Shown here in pieces: positions 44,524 to 52,851 of a stretch of DNA of 64,000 nucleotides. The notes below the pieces were generated by a model. It searched no databases, was not told the origin of the DNA, and worked only from the letters and a program-made list of their open reading frames with translations. A program made the translations under genes and the position numbers. Source of the stretch: an uncultured Clostridia bacterium (GTDB lineage: Bacteria > Bacillota > Clostridia > Oscillospirales > Acutalibacteraceae). The first letter of the stretch is position 1, and every line of letters starts with the position of its first letter. The stretch lies in the NCBI GenBank assembly GCA_947623505.1, contig CANQGT010000008.1:17169-81168 (forward strand), written 5' to 3'.

Positions 44524-44969
44524 TCTATTTTTTCACCTTTTTCAAGAGCGCTGATCTGATCGATTCTTCTTTGATGCCTTCCTCCATCAAATTCCGTGTT
44601 GAGGAAAACATCAACAAGCTCCAACGCAAGCCCCGCGCCCGTAACTCTTTCACCGAGGCACAAAACGTTTGCGTCGTTGTGTGCTCTTGTGTATTTTGCG
44701 CCGAAATAGTTTGTGCAGGCGGCGGCGCGAATACCTTTAATTTTGTTCGCCGCCATTGAAATGCCGATTCCCGTGCCGCAGCAGAGTATGGCGAACTTGC
44801 ATTCCCCGTTCACTACCGCCCCGCAAGCCCTGCTTGCCGCAACTGCATAATCAAAACTTTCGGGGGTATAGCATCCGAAATCTCTGCACTCTATCCCCTT
44901 TTCCTGCAAATAAGATTTGATTTTTTCCTTTAGCGAAAATCCCGCGTGGTCAGAACCGAGAGCTATCAT
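44520..44969 (-). CDS. rpiB: Ribose 5-phosphate isomerase B
   Basis: A 149-residue RpiB/LacAB-fold enzyme: ALGSDHAGFSLKEKIKSYL at the start, FAILCCGTGIGISMAANK (catalytic Cys) and TRAHNDANVLCLGER. It interconverts ribose 5-phosphate and ribulose 5-phosphate. This fits with arabinose use feeding the pentose phosphate pathway. It overlaps tsaB by four bases. Confidence 0.96.
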   Translation of the reverse strand: MIALGSDHAGFSLKEKIKSYLQEKGIECRDFGCYTPESFDYAVAASRACGAVVNGECKFAILCCGTGIGISMAANKIKGIRAAACTNYFGAKYTRAHNDANVLCLGERVTGAGLALELVDVFLNTEFDGGRHQRRIDQISALEKGEKIE

Positions 44970-45646
44970 TTTTGCTTCTCCTTTTTTAATTTGAGTTCAC
45001 GCTCCGCCTGGCTTGGGCGGAGATAAACAGGTCTTAATTCTTCAGGTTTGATTTTTTCTTTTCCGCGCGCCGCGAGCGCAACGCCGACTCCGTTTTGATA
45101 AATTCTGCCTTCTTCGGCCAAAACAGCGTTTTTCAATTCTGTGTTGCCATAGAAAAGGCGTGCGCCGTCTCCCGCTATAATTACCTTTTCATATTTTAAC
45201 AGCTCCTTTTCAAGGTCGGCCGCGGAAATCGCCCTGTCCTCACAAAGGCGAGTTATCTTTCCTTTTTCGGCTCTGAAAAGAGCATTGTAAAACTGCGTTC
45301 GCCTTGCATCCATAACGGCGCAGACGACGGCGTTTTCATCAATGAAATTATATGCGATAGCCTCAAGTGTTGAAACGGGAACGCAGGGTATATCGTCGGC
45401 AAACGCCAAACCTTTTACGGCGGCAACGCCTATCCGAACGCCTGTGAACGATCCCGGGCCGACTGTTACGGCTATCGCGCCAAGCTCGGCATAGCTTCGG
45501 CCGTCCATCACGCTTTCAATAAGCGGCAGCAACGTTTCGCTGTGGGTAAGTCCCTTATTCAACAGTTCGCTTTTCAAGACGCTTTGACCGTCCGTAAGAG
45601 CCGCCGAAGCGGTGACGGCGGAGGAATCGACGCTCAGCAAAAGCAT
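44966..45646 (-). CDS. tsaB: tRNA threonylcarbamoyladenosine biosynthesis protein TsaB
   Basis: The 226-residue ASKHA-fold protein has LLLSVDSSAVTASAAL at the N-terminus and VTVGPGSFTGVRIGVAAVKGLAFA, the family signature. TsaB acts with TsaD and TsaE in making t6A37 of ANN-decoding tRNAs, including Met. tsaD is not in the window. It overlaps tsaE by 13 bases. Confidence 0.95.
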   Translation of the reverse strand: MLLLSVDSSAVTASAALTDGQSVLKSELLNKGLTHSETLLPLIESVMDGRSYAELGAIAVTVGPGSFTGVRIGVAAVKGLAFADDIPCVPVSTLEAIAYNFIDENAVVCAVMDARRTQFYNALFRAEKGKITRLCEDRAISAADLEKELLKYEKVIIAGDGARLFYGNTELKNAVLAEEGRIYQNGVGVALAARGKEKIKPEELRPVYLRPSQAERELKLKKEKQK

Positions 45647-46077
45647 TCTTCTTTTTCACCTTTTTTATATATTTTGAATTTTCTTTCGTTTTCAGAAATT
45701 CTTTCTATTTCAATTATATACGCGTCGTCGGGAAGAGCACCGTATATATTTTCGCTCCATTCGGCGGCGATATACGCTTTGCCGCCGATATAATCAAAAA
45801 ATCCCGTTGTGTAAAGGTCGTCCCAACCGTTGACACGGTACATATCAAAATGATAAAAAACCTTTCCCGCTCCTCTGTATTCGTTTACAAGCGCGAATGT
45901 AGGAGAGGACACGTCCGCGTCTATGCCGAGTCCCTTTACAAGGCCGGAGGTAAAAGCCGTTTTTCCGGCGCCGAGATCGCCGAGGAAACCTATAACGGCA
46001 CCCTCGGGCAATTCCTTAGCGAATTCAGCGGCTTTTTCAAAAGTTTCCTCATAGCTGTGAGTGACAAATGAAAGCAT
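45634..46077 (-). CDS. tsaE: tRNA threonylcarbamoyladenosine biosynthesis ATPase TsaE
   Basis: The 147-residue P-loop ATPase has Walker A GFLGDLGAGKTAFTSGL near residue 35, SPTFALVNEY and HFDMYRV. TsaE drives turnover of the TsaBD complex in t6A synthesis. It starts one base after the fhs stop and overlaps tsaB, so all five genes of this cluster form one operon. Confidence 0.96.
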   Translation of the reverse strand: MLSFVTHSYEETFEKAAEFAKELPEGAVIGFLGDLGAGKTAFTSGLVKGLGIDADVSSPTFALVNEYRGAGKVFYHFDMYRVNGWDDLYTTGFFDYIGGKAYIAAEWSENIYGALPDDAYIIEIERISENERKFKIYKKGEKEECFC

Positions 46078-46078
46078 A

Positions 46079-47746
46079 TCAGAAAAGACCTACGGTGTTT
46101 CCGTTTTCGTCAATATCTATTTTGTAAGCGGCGGGGGATTTTGAAAGGCCGGGCATAGTCATAATGGAGCCTGTTTGGCAAACGAGGAAGCCCGCGCCGT
46201 TTGAAAGCGTAACGGAAGAAACGGTTATCCTGAAATTCTTCGGTCTGCCGAGAAGAGCGGGATTATCCGAAAGGCTGTATTGCGTTTTAGCCATACAAAC
46301 GGGCATTTTATCGGCGCCGAGCGCGATAAATTCCTCAATGCTCTTTTTGGCCTCTTTCGTGTAATCCACGCCGTCCGCGCCGTAAATTTCCTTCGCTATT
46401 TTTTCAATTTTATCGTAAACCGGCATATCAAGGTCGTAAAGGCAATGGAAATTATTTTCTTTCTCACACGCCTCCACAACTTTTTCGGCAAGCTCAATGC
46501 CGCCGTTTCCGCCCTCGGCGAAGCACTTTGTCACGGCGAAATCAGCGCCTTTTTTCTCGCAGAAGTTCTTAACGAAATCTATTTCCCTTTCGGTATCCGC
46601 GTAAAAATGATTTATTGCCACAACTACGGGAACGCCGAATTTTTTAAGATTATCTATATGAGCGCCGAGATTTACGGAGCCCTTTTCAAGCGCGTCCATA
46701 TTTTCGCCGACGAGCTTGTCTTTTGGAACGCCGCCGTTATATTTCATTGAACGGACGGTAGACACAAGCACGATGCAGCTTGGCGTCAGCCCGGCGAAGC
46801 GGCACTTGATGTCAAGGAATTTCTCCGCGCCGAGGTCGGAACCGAAGCCCGCCTCCGTAACGCAGTAATCGGCGAGTTTAAGAGCCGTTTTTGTTGCCCT
46901 TACCGAGTTGCAACCGTGGGCGATATTCGCAAACGGTCCTCCGTGCATAACGGCGGGAGTGTTTTCAAGAGTCTGCACAAGATTAGGCTTGATAGCGTCC
47001 TTCAAAAGAACGGTCATCGCGCCGTCAGCCTTTATATCTCTGCAATAAACGGGCTTATTATCGTATGTATAGGCAACAAGAATGTTTCCGAGTCTTCTCT
47101 TTAAATCAAATAAATCTTCGGAAAGGCAGAGTATAGCCATAACCTCCGAGGCAACGGTAATTATAAAATGATCCTCTCTCGGCACGCCGTTAAGCTTTCC
47201 GCCGAGCGAGCAAACTATATTGCGCAGCGCTCGGTCGTTCATATCAAGGCATCTTTTTATAAGCACTCTGCGCTGGTCTATTCCAAGCTCGTTGCCCTGC
47301 TGAATATGGTTGTCAAGAAGGGCGCACATAAGGTTGTTAGCGCTTGTTATCGCATGCATATCGCCCGTGAAATGAAGGTTTATATCCTCCATCGGCACAA
47401 CTTGACTGTAACCGCCTCCGGCGGCGCCGCCCTTTATTCCGAAAACGGGGCCGAGTGAAGGCTCGCGAAGAGCAATTACCGCTTTTTTGCCTATTTTTGA
47501 AAGTGACTGTCCGAGGCCGATGCTTACCGTGGTTTTACCCTCGCCCGCGGGCGTGGGATTTACGGCTGTAACAAGAATAAGCTTACCGTCCTTATTGCCT
47601 TTCACTCTCTCGATAAGCCCGTCCGAAAGTTTGGCTTTAAAATGACCATACGGTTCGATCTCGCTTTCCTTTATGCCTACCGCCGCGGCTATCTCCCCTA
47701 TCGGCTTCATTTTCGCCTGCTGGGCGATTTCAATATCGCTTAACAT
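46079..47746 (-). CDS. fhs: Formate-tetrahydrofolate ligase
   Basis: A 555-residue enzyme that makes 10-formyl-THF from formate, THF and ATP. The P-loop-like [18 protein letters not shown] near residue 65 and [20 protein letters not shown] are family marks, and the length is standard (~556). It supplies one-carbon units for purines and fMet, or acts in the Wood-Ljungdahl methyl branch. No other acetogenesis genes are present here. It is the first gene of a five-gene operon. Confidence 0.98.
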   Translation of the reverse strand: MLSDIEIAQQAKMKPIGEIAAAVGIKESEIEPYGHFKAKLSDGLIERVKGNKDGKLILVTAVNPTPAGEGKTTVSIGLGQSLSKIGKKAVIALREPSLGPVFGIKGGAAGGGYSQVVPMEDINLHFTGDMHAITSANNLMCALLDNHIQQGNELGIDQRRVLIKRCLDMNDRALRNIVCSLGGKLNGVPREDHFIITVASEVMAILCLSEDLFDLKRRLGNILVAYTYDNKPVYCRDIKADGAMTVLLKDAIKPNLVQTLENTPAVMHGGPFANIAHGCNSVRATKTALKLADYCVTEAGFGSDLGAEKFLDIKCRFAGLTPSCIVLVSTVRSMKYNGGVPKDKLVGENMDALEKGSVNLGAHIDNLKKFGVPVVVAINHFYADTEREIDFVKNFCEKKGADFAVTKCFAEGGNGGIELAEKVVEACEKENNFHCLYDLDMPVYDKIEKIAKEIYGADGVDYTKEAKKSIEEFIALGADKMPVCMAKTQYSLSDNPALLGRPKNFRITVSSVTLSNGAGFLVCQTGSIMTMPGLSKSPAAYKIDIDENGNTVGLF

Positions 47747-47823
47747 TATGCGTATCCTCCGTTTTTCTTATTTCCGTTGACGGCAATCGGCTTGCAATAA
47801 AACCTTTTGCCAACGCGATAAAT

Positions 47824-47852
47824 ACTATAACATAACAAAAATAATAATTCAA
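47824..47852 (-). promoter_or_regulatory. Promoter of the fhs operon
   Basis: On the minus strand TTGAAT (47847-47852), 17-base spacer, TATAGT (47824-47829). The ~70-base leader is too short for a ZTP riboswitch. Confidence 0.6.
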
Positions 47853-47897
47853 TATAAAATAAATTAAATAATACCGCCTGCGTAAATAATTTTCGTC

Positions 47898-47926
47898 TTG
47901 AAAAAAATTATATATGATAATATAAT
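47898..47926 (+). promoter_or_regulatory. Promoter of the FtsW/RodA-family gene
   Basis: TTGAAA (47898-47903), 17-base spacer, TATAAT (47921-47926), 45 bases before the start codon with AAAGGAGG between. Confidence 0.7.
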
Positions 47927-47971
47927 ATATACACACTGTAAAATGCGTAAATTGTAAAAAGGAGGCGAAAT

Positions 47972-49141
47972 ATGGATAAGCTCAAAAGAAGAACGTCGCC
48001 AAGTGAATTTTTCGGCGGCCTTGACCACCTTTCGATGATAACGGCGCTCGTATGCTCCCTCTACGGTTTTATTCTTGTATACAGCGCTTTTTACATAAGC
48101 CTTGATAAAACGAACCTTTTCGCCTCTTCCGTCAAAAAAATGCTTGTTACGGTTATAGCGACCGTTCTCGGCATAGCCGCCGCCCTCATAATATCGATGG
48201 TTAATTACGAGGTTATAAGCAAGCTTTGGCCGATTGTTGCCGCCGCGTGCGTGTTTATGATGATAATCACCTATTTTTTCGGCACGCCTCCCGCGGACAG
48301 ACCCGACGCGCGCTGCTGGCTTGATTTCAAATATTTTACAATACAGACCTCGGAATTTATGAAAGTCGGTTTTATAATATCCTTTTCATATCATCTTGAT
48401 CTTGTTAAAGATAATATAAACAGGCTTAAAAACATAATTCCGCTTGTTATTCACGGCCTTATCCCGATAGGGCTGGTGCTTCTTACGGGAGACGCCGGTT
48501 CGGCGCTTATATTTATGGTTATGTTTGTCGGTATGCTTTATGCCGCGAGAATAAACATCGGCTATTTCATCGCGGGAATATGCGCCGTTGCGGTAGGTTT
48601 TGCCGCGGCGTGGAAACTGAAAATCATAGACGGCCTTCAGCGCCAGAGGATTATCGCTCTGTTTTATCCCGATCTTTTTCCCGACGTTATGTATCAACAA
48701 AACAACGGCAAAGTGGCGCTCGGCGGCGGAGGACTTTTTGGGCAGGGTTATTTGCAGGGAAAGATGACTCAAAGCGGCTCGGTGCCCGTAAACGAAACGG
48801 ATATGATACTAACCGTGGCGGGCGAGGAATTCGGCTTTGTCGGAGCGATGGCGGTTATAATCCTGCTTTGCGTTTTGATAACAAGAGTTATCATTATGGG
48901 TCTAAGGGCAAGAGACAACGTCGGTTATCTTATGTGTATGGGTGTAGGCGTTATGCTTATGGCTCAGCTTATTGTCAACGTGGGAATGGAGCTTTCGCTT
49001 CTGCCCTGCATCGGCATTACGCTCCCGCTGTTTTCTTCGGGGGGTTCGTCAAGCCTTTCGATTTATCTTTCGCTCGGACTTGTTTTATCGGTGAACCGTT
49101 TCAGCAAAAGCCAAAAGGATTCACTGTTTTACAAAAACTGA
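47972..49141 (+). CDS. SEDS-family peptidoglycan glycosyltransferase (FtsW/RodA/SpoVE)
   Basis: The 389-residue protein has about ten membrane helices and the SEDS signatures: QTSEFMKVGFIISFSYHL, LTGDAGSALIFMVMF (catalytic Asp region), PVNETDMILTVAGEEFGFVGA and ITLPLFSSGGSSSLS. SEDS proteins polymerise lipid II with a class B PBP. Missing the long SpoVE/FtsW C-tail, it is closest to RodA, but no mreBCD or PBP2 is adjacent, so the exact role (elongation, division or sporulation) is open. Confidence 0.93.
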   Translation: MDKLKRRTSPSEFFGGLDHLSMITALVCSLYGFILVYSAFYISLDKTNLFASSVKKMLVTVIATVLGIAAALIISMVNYEVISKLWPIVAAACVFMMIITYFFGTPPADRPDARCWLDFKYFTIQTSEFMKVGFIISFSYHLDLVKDNINRLKNIIPLVIHGLIPIGLVLLTGDAGSALIFMVMFVGMLYAARINIGYFIAGICAVAVGFAAAWKLKIIDGLQRQRIIALFYPDLFPDVMYQQNNGKVALGGGGLFGQGYLQGKMTQSGSVPVNETDMILTVAGEEFGFVGAMAVIILLCVLITRVIIMGLRARDNVGYLMCMGVGVMLMAQLIVNVGMELSLLPCIGITLPLFSSGGSSSLSIYLSLGLVLSVNRFSKSQKDSLFYKN

Positions 49142-49155
49142 ACAACAAAAAGGCA

Positions 49156-49188
49156 AAACCCGTTCGTTGATTGAACGGGTTTCTTTTT
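49156..49188. terminator. Bidirectional terminator between the SEDS gene and cdaR
   Basis: AAACCCGTTC / GAACGGGTTT stem with a GTTGATT loop, followed by CTTTTTT on the plus strand and by GCCTTTTTG on the minus strand. Confidence 0.85.
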
Positions 49189-49190
49189 TG

Positions 49191-50471
49191 CTATTTTGAT
49201 TTAACGGTAACGGACGCGGTATAAGAGCCGAGCACCCAGTATCTGCCGTTGCCGTTTATGCTGATAACGATTCTGCATTTTTTCGTTTTTTCGCTTATTT
49301 CCTCTTCTCCGTTTTCGGGAGCCAAAGATAATTTCAGATCCGCCTTGTCGAGTTTCGCGACAGCGTCGCTCTCACCCGCCACCGTTACGCCTCTTTCGGA
49401 AATACCGTTTACGGTCACGTCAAAATTTTCAGTATCCGTGTTTATATCGTTTATTCCGATCGTAATAACTTTTGTTGTATAACTGTCCGGCACGGTAACG
49501 GTAACGGTTATTTCGTTCGTTCCGTCAAGCACGGTAACGCCGTTTACATCGGCGGTTTTAAATTTGAAAACATTTTCGCCAGGCTTCAAATCGCCGAAAG
49601 AAACGGTGCCGAGATTTAGTTCGCTGAGCTGAGCCGATTCCAAAGCGCCCACCTGAACAGATCTTACCGAATATTTTATATCGAGAAAGCTTTCGGGGTT
49701 ATTCGGACCTGCCGTAAACGTGACGGCGGGAGAAAGATCCTGCACCTTTAGAACGGGCACCGTCGCGATAAGGGATGTCTCTCCGTCGGGAATAACCAAG
49801 GAGACGTTATCTACCTTCGCCCCGTTTTTGTCGTAGGCCGCGGGTTCAAGCGTAATTACCTGAGATTCCTTCTGCCCGCTTTCAATGTTTATATCCGCGG
49901 AAATTTTATCTACCGTTGAAACGTATGCCGCTGCTCCGCGCACCAATACGTTGCTTTGATTCAGCGTTGTTTCGCCGACAACATAGCCGTCGGCGGCAAA
50001 ATCTTCGTTTATAAAATTAAGCTCAACGGGCAGGCTTATTTCCTGCGCAACGTCATAATAGCCCTGAGCCGTTGTGGGAAAATAACTTACTATCGTGAAA
50101 TCCGCGTCCTCAGCAGCGGAAACGACTATCGGAACGGAATAATAACCTGCCGCGATTATCGTATTTGTTTGCAGGCTGGCGGAAATATCATTTTCATCAA
50201 TATCCTTTGCAAGATATTTTTTGCAGGAAACGGTTACTTCGGTAGTGAGAGACGAATTTCCGTAATATTCTATACCGAGCTGCTCCGCTACCGTTCCCGT
50301 AAAATCGACCGACACGGGAACGGTTATTTTCTTTGTTGTTTCGGGGCTGAGATTCATTGAGGTGGCCACCCATATTATAACGGCCGCTATAACGGAACAT
50401 ATAATAAGCGCCTTGTCGTTATATATAAGTTTTTTAAGAGAAAATCTGATTTTCTTTTTATTTTTTGTCAT
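49191..50471 (-). CDS. cdaR: CdaA regulatory protein CdaR (YbbR-domain protein)
   Basis: The 426-residue protein has one N-terminal membrane helix (ALIICSVIAAVIIWVAT) and then three to four YbbR repeats (about residues 45-420) outside the membrane, with a beta-rich VPVSVDFTG-type pattern. In Bacillus and Listeria CdaR binds CdaA and modulates c-di-AMP synthesis. It overlaps cdaA by 14 bases, the conserved order; glmM, which usually follows, is absent. Confidence 0.93.
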   Translation of the reverse strand: MTKNKKKIRFSLKKLIYNDKALIICSVIAAVIIWVATSMNLSPETTKKITVPVSVDFTGTVAEQLGIEYYGNSSLTTEVTVSCKKYLAKDIDENDISASLQTNTIIAAGYYSVPIVVSAAEDADFTIVSYFPTTAQGYYDVAQEISLPVELNFINEDFAADGYVVGETTLNQSNVLVRGAAAYVSTVDKISADINIESGQKESQVITLEPAAYDKNGAKVDNVSLVIPDGETSLIATVPVLKVQDLSPAVTFTAGPNNPESFLDIKYSVRSVQVGALESAQLSELNLGTVSFGDLKPGENVFKFKTADVNGVTVLDGTNEITVTVTVPDSYTTKVITIGINDINTDTENFDVTVNGISERGVTVAGESDAVAKLDKADLKLSLAPENGEEEISEKTKKCRIVISINGNGRYWVLGSYTASVTVKSK

Positions 50472-51345
50472 TTTTTCTCACCATCCTCAAGATTCTTTTG
50501 ATGATTTTGTCATCCGAAGACGAATCCATCGGAAGAAACTCGTTTTTAAGAATATCCCTAAGATCTCCGTCGGAAATACCGTTTTTTAAAACTCCGCCCT
50601 TTGCGACGGAAATGGCGCCCGTTTCCTCGGAAACGACAACAACAACGGCGTCGCTCTCCTCGGAAAGCCCTATCGCGGCGCGGTGGCGTGTGCCATAAGA
50701 GGAATCAACTTCTTTTTTTGTAAGGGGCAGTATGCAACCCGCGGCGTAAACTGTGCCGTTTCTTATAACGACGGCACCGTCGTGGAGCGGCGTTTTCGGA
50801 TAAAAAATATTTTCTATAAGCGCTCTCGACGGCGTGGCGTCAAGAAGCGTTCCGCTGTTGATTATATTTCCCAAAAGAGTCTCTTTTTCAAAGGCTATCA
50901 GAGCGCCCGTTTTCACATCGCTCATATTGGAACAAGCTTTAATTACCGATTCAATGCAGTTTTCTATCTTGGTAAGCTCAAGAGCCACGCCCGAATGAAT
51001 TATCGTTCCGAAGCTTTTTTTCGCGGAACCCTTGCCTATCTGCTCAAGTATGTTTCGCAGCTCGGGCGTAAAAATTATAACGGCGATAAGCAGTATATTT
51101 GAAAATATCGCTCTGAATATATAAGCCGATGCTTCCATCTGCAAAGCGTTTACCACAATATAGATAACGGCAATAAAAATAATGCCTTTAACAAGCTGCA
51201 TTGCCCTCGATTCCCTGAGTATGCGCACGCATATATAAATTACGACCGCTACAAGGAGAATATCGAGAAAATCCGCAAAACGGAATGTGGAAAAAACGCT
51301 TAGCACTCTGTTGAAAAAGTCTATCACGTTGTTAAACATATGCAA
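50458..51345 (-). CDS. cdaA: Diadenylate cyclase CdaA
   Basis: The 295-residue protein has three N-terminal helices (residues ~15-95), a short coiled linker and the DAC domain with the catalytic HDGAVVIRNG and GTRHRAAIGLSEESDA motifs. It condenses two ATP to c-di-AMP on the inner membrane face. c-di-AMP controls K+ and osmolyte uptake, so the trkA/trkH genes at 4-7 kb are possible targets. An ATG two codons later is an alternative start. Confidence 0.97.
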   Translation of the reverse strand: MHMFNNVIDFFNRVLSVFSTFRFADFLDILLVAVVIYICVRILRESRAMQLVKGIIFIAVIYIVVNALQMEASAYIFRAIFSNILLIAVIIFTPELRNILEQIGKGSAKKSFGTIIHSGVALELTKIENCIESVIKACSNMSDVKTGALIAFEKETLLGNIINSGTLLDATPSRALIENIFYPKTPLHDGAVVIRNGTVYAAGCILPLTKKEVDSSYGTRHRAAIGLSEESDAVVVVVSEETGAISVAKGGVLKNGISDGDLRDILKNEFLPMDSSSDDKIIKRILRMVRKNDKK

Positions 51346-51407
51346 CAGTCCTTAATATTACTTATACTGTTATTTTAACATATTAGAAAGTAATAATAAA
51401 GATATAA

Positions 51408-52538
51408 TTATATTTTTTTCAAAGTGTTTAATAAAAATTCACATTCACGTCTTGTTGTAAAAACAGACGGGCATAGTCTGACCGTGCCCCTTTCAAGAGT
51501 GCCGAAATGCGAATGTGCAAGCGGCGCGCAGTGTAACCCCGCGCGCACGGCAATTCCGCGTTTCGCGAGCAGAGCGGCGGTTTTTTCACTTTGATTATCG
51601 CCTAAGTTAAAGGAAATTATCGGCGCGTTTTTATATTTTTCCGGACGTTTGCAGTATAAAACCGCGTTTTTGTTTTCGGAAAGTCCGTCGTAAAGCATTT
51701 GCGCGTGCCCGAGCTCGCGCTCGTATATATTCTCCATACCGACGGAATTTATAAAATCAATTCCCGCTCCGAGCGCCGCTATTCCTATATTGTTGAGAGT
51801 TCCCGCCTCAAGTCTGTCCGGCAGAAAATCGGGCTGATCGGGATTGAGCGATTCGCTGCCCGTTCCCCCGTCAAGAATCGTTTCAAGATGAACGCCCTCT
51901 CTAACGGCTATAAAACCCGTTCCCATAATTCCGTAAAGGCATTTATGGCCGGGTGCGCAAAGTATATCGATATTGTCTTTTTCCGCGTCCAGCGGCATTA
52001 CACCCGCCGCCTGAGCGCCGTCTGCAATAAACCTTATACCGTGCTTTTTTGCTGTTTCGCCTATTTTATCTATGGGAAACGCAACGCCGAAAACGTTTGA
52101 CGCCGCCATACAAACTATCAACGAGGTGCGTTTTCCGATAAGGCTTTCAAAATTATTTACGGTTTCGTCATCGTCATAGCTGAATTTCGCAATATCGTAA
52201 TCTATCACGCCGTCTTTTTTAAGGTGATTTACGACGCGCCAAACGGCGTTGTGCTCAAGCGAAGATATAATGACGTGATCGCCTTTTTTTACGCTGCCCT
52301 TTATTGCCATATTGAGCGCCGCCGTGCAATTCGCGGTGAAAGCGATATTCTGCGGCTGAAAATTAAAAAGCGCGCCGAGCCTTTCCCTTACCGAATATAT
52401 TTTTTCCGCCGTTCTAACGGATTCGACATAACCTCCTCTTCCGGAATTAAAGCCGTAATTTTTTACCGCTTCGGCGGCGGCGATATATGTGTTCCTCGGT
52501 TTCGGATAAGACGTGGCACCATTGTCGAAATATATCAA
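51408..52538 (-). CDS. Class V aminotransferase-fold cysteine desulfurase-like enzyme
   Basis: The 376-residue PLP enzyme has the cofactor Lys in CAPGHKCLYGIMGTGF near residue 200 and a C-terminal Cys in VRAGLHCAPLAHSHFG, where desulfurases bear the persulfide. YFDNGATSYPKP begins the protein. It removes sulfur (or selenium) from cysteine for downstream carriers. It overlaps the DUF3343 gene by four bases, a pairing common in Clostridia, suggesting that the DUF3343 protein takes the S or Se. It is not followed by iscU or sufU. Confidence 0.9.
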   Translation of the reverse strand: MIYFDNGATSYPKPRNTYIAAAEAVKNYGFNSGRGGYVESVRTAEKIYSVRERLGALFNFQPQNIAFTANCTAALNMAIKGSVKKGDHVIISSLEHNAVWRVVNHLKKDGVIDYDIAKFSYDDDETVNNFESLIGKRTSLIVCMAASNVFGVAFPIDKIGETAKKHGIRFIADGAQAAGVMPLDAEKDNIDILCAPGHKCLYGIMGTGFIAVREGVHLETILDGGTGSESLNPDQPDFLPDRLEAGTLNNIGIAALGAGIDFINSVGMENIYERELGHAQMLYDGLSENKNAVLYCKRPEKYKNAPIISFNLGDNQSEKTAALLAKRGIAVRAGLHCAPLAHSHFGTLERGTVRLCPSVFTTRRECEFLLNTLKKI

Positions 52539-52750
52539 CGGTAATCTACCCCCAAAATTCTGACGCCGCTTTCCTCAAGTATCTGCGCAACATCTTTATT
52601 GCGTTCCTCCGTTTTAAGAACATAACCGCATCCGTCGCCGGGGCCTGGATTTTCAAGCCTTTGCATATATGCCTTTATTCCGTTTTTCATCAGCACGGCT
52701 CTCGCCCTCTGCGCGTTTGTAACGGAGCCTGCTTTTATATATATACTCAT
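52535..52750 (-). CDS. DUF3343 putative sulfur/selenium carrier protein
   Basis: A 71-residue protein with GSVTNAQRARAVLMKNGIKA, a conserved GCGYVLKTE (Cys near residue 41) and a C-terminal helix ending RILGVDYR. DUF3343 proteins are described as putative Se/S carrier-like and occur beside class V desulfurases. It overlaps the desulfurase gene by four bases. Its ribosome site lies within the 3' arm of the hairpin at 52754-52793. Confidence 0.85.
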   Translation of the reverse strand: MSIYIKAGSVTNAQRARAVLMKNGIKAYMQRLENPGPGDGCGYVLKTEERNKDVAQILEESGVRILGVDYR

Positions 52751-52753
52751 AGT

Positions 52754-52793
52754 AAAAACCTCACTTTCTACATAATATGAGAAAGTGAGGTTT
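52754..52793 (-). promoter_or_regulatory. Long hairpin covering the DUF3343 ribosome site
   Basis: AAAACCTCACTTTCT and AGAAAGTGAGGTTTT form a perfect 15-bp stem with a 10-base loop. The 3' arm on the minus strand contains GTGAGG, the Shine-Dalgarno site, and runs into TTTTT just before the ATG at 52750. It could act as a terminator or hide the ribosome site. Confidence 0.65.
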
Positions 52794-52806
52794 TGTTTAA
52801 AGCGCT

Positions 52807-52831
52807 CAAAAGCCGTTAAGCGGCGGCTTTT
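52807..52831 (-). terminator. Terminator of the MIF-radical SAM-transporter operon
   Basis: On the minus strand AAAAGCCG / CGGCTTTT stem with an 8-base loop, 20 bases after the transporter stop codon. The T tract is part of the stem. Confidence 0.65.
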
Positions 52832-52851
52832 AGTATTATGAAAGGATTTAA

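Noticed and set aside
47747..47823. ZTP (pfl) riboswitch before fhs
   Set aside because: The leader from the predicted promoter is only about 70 bases and lacks the conserved ZTP motifs.
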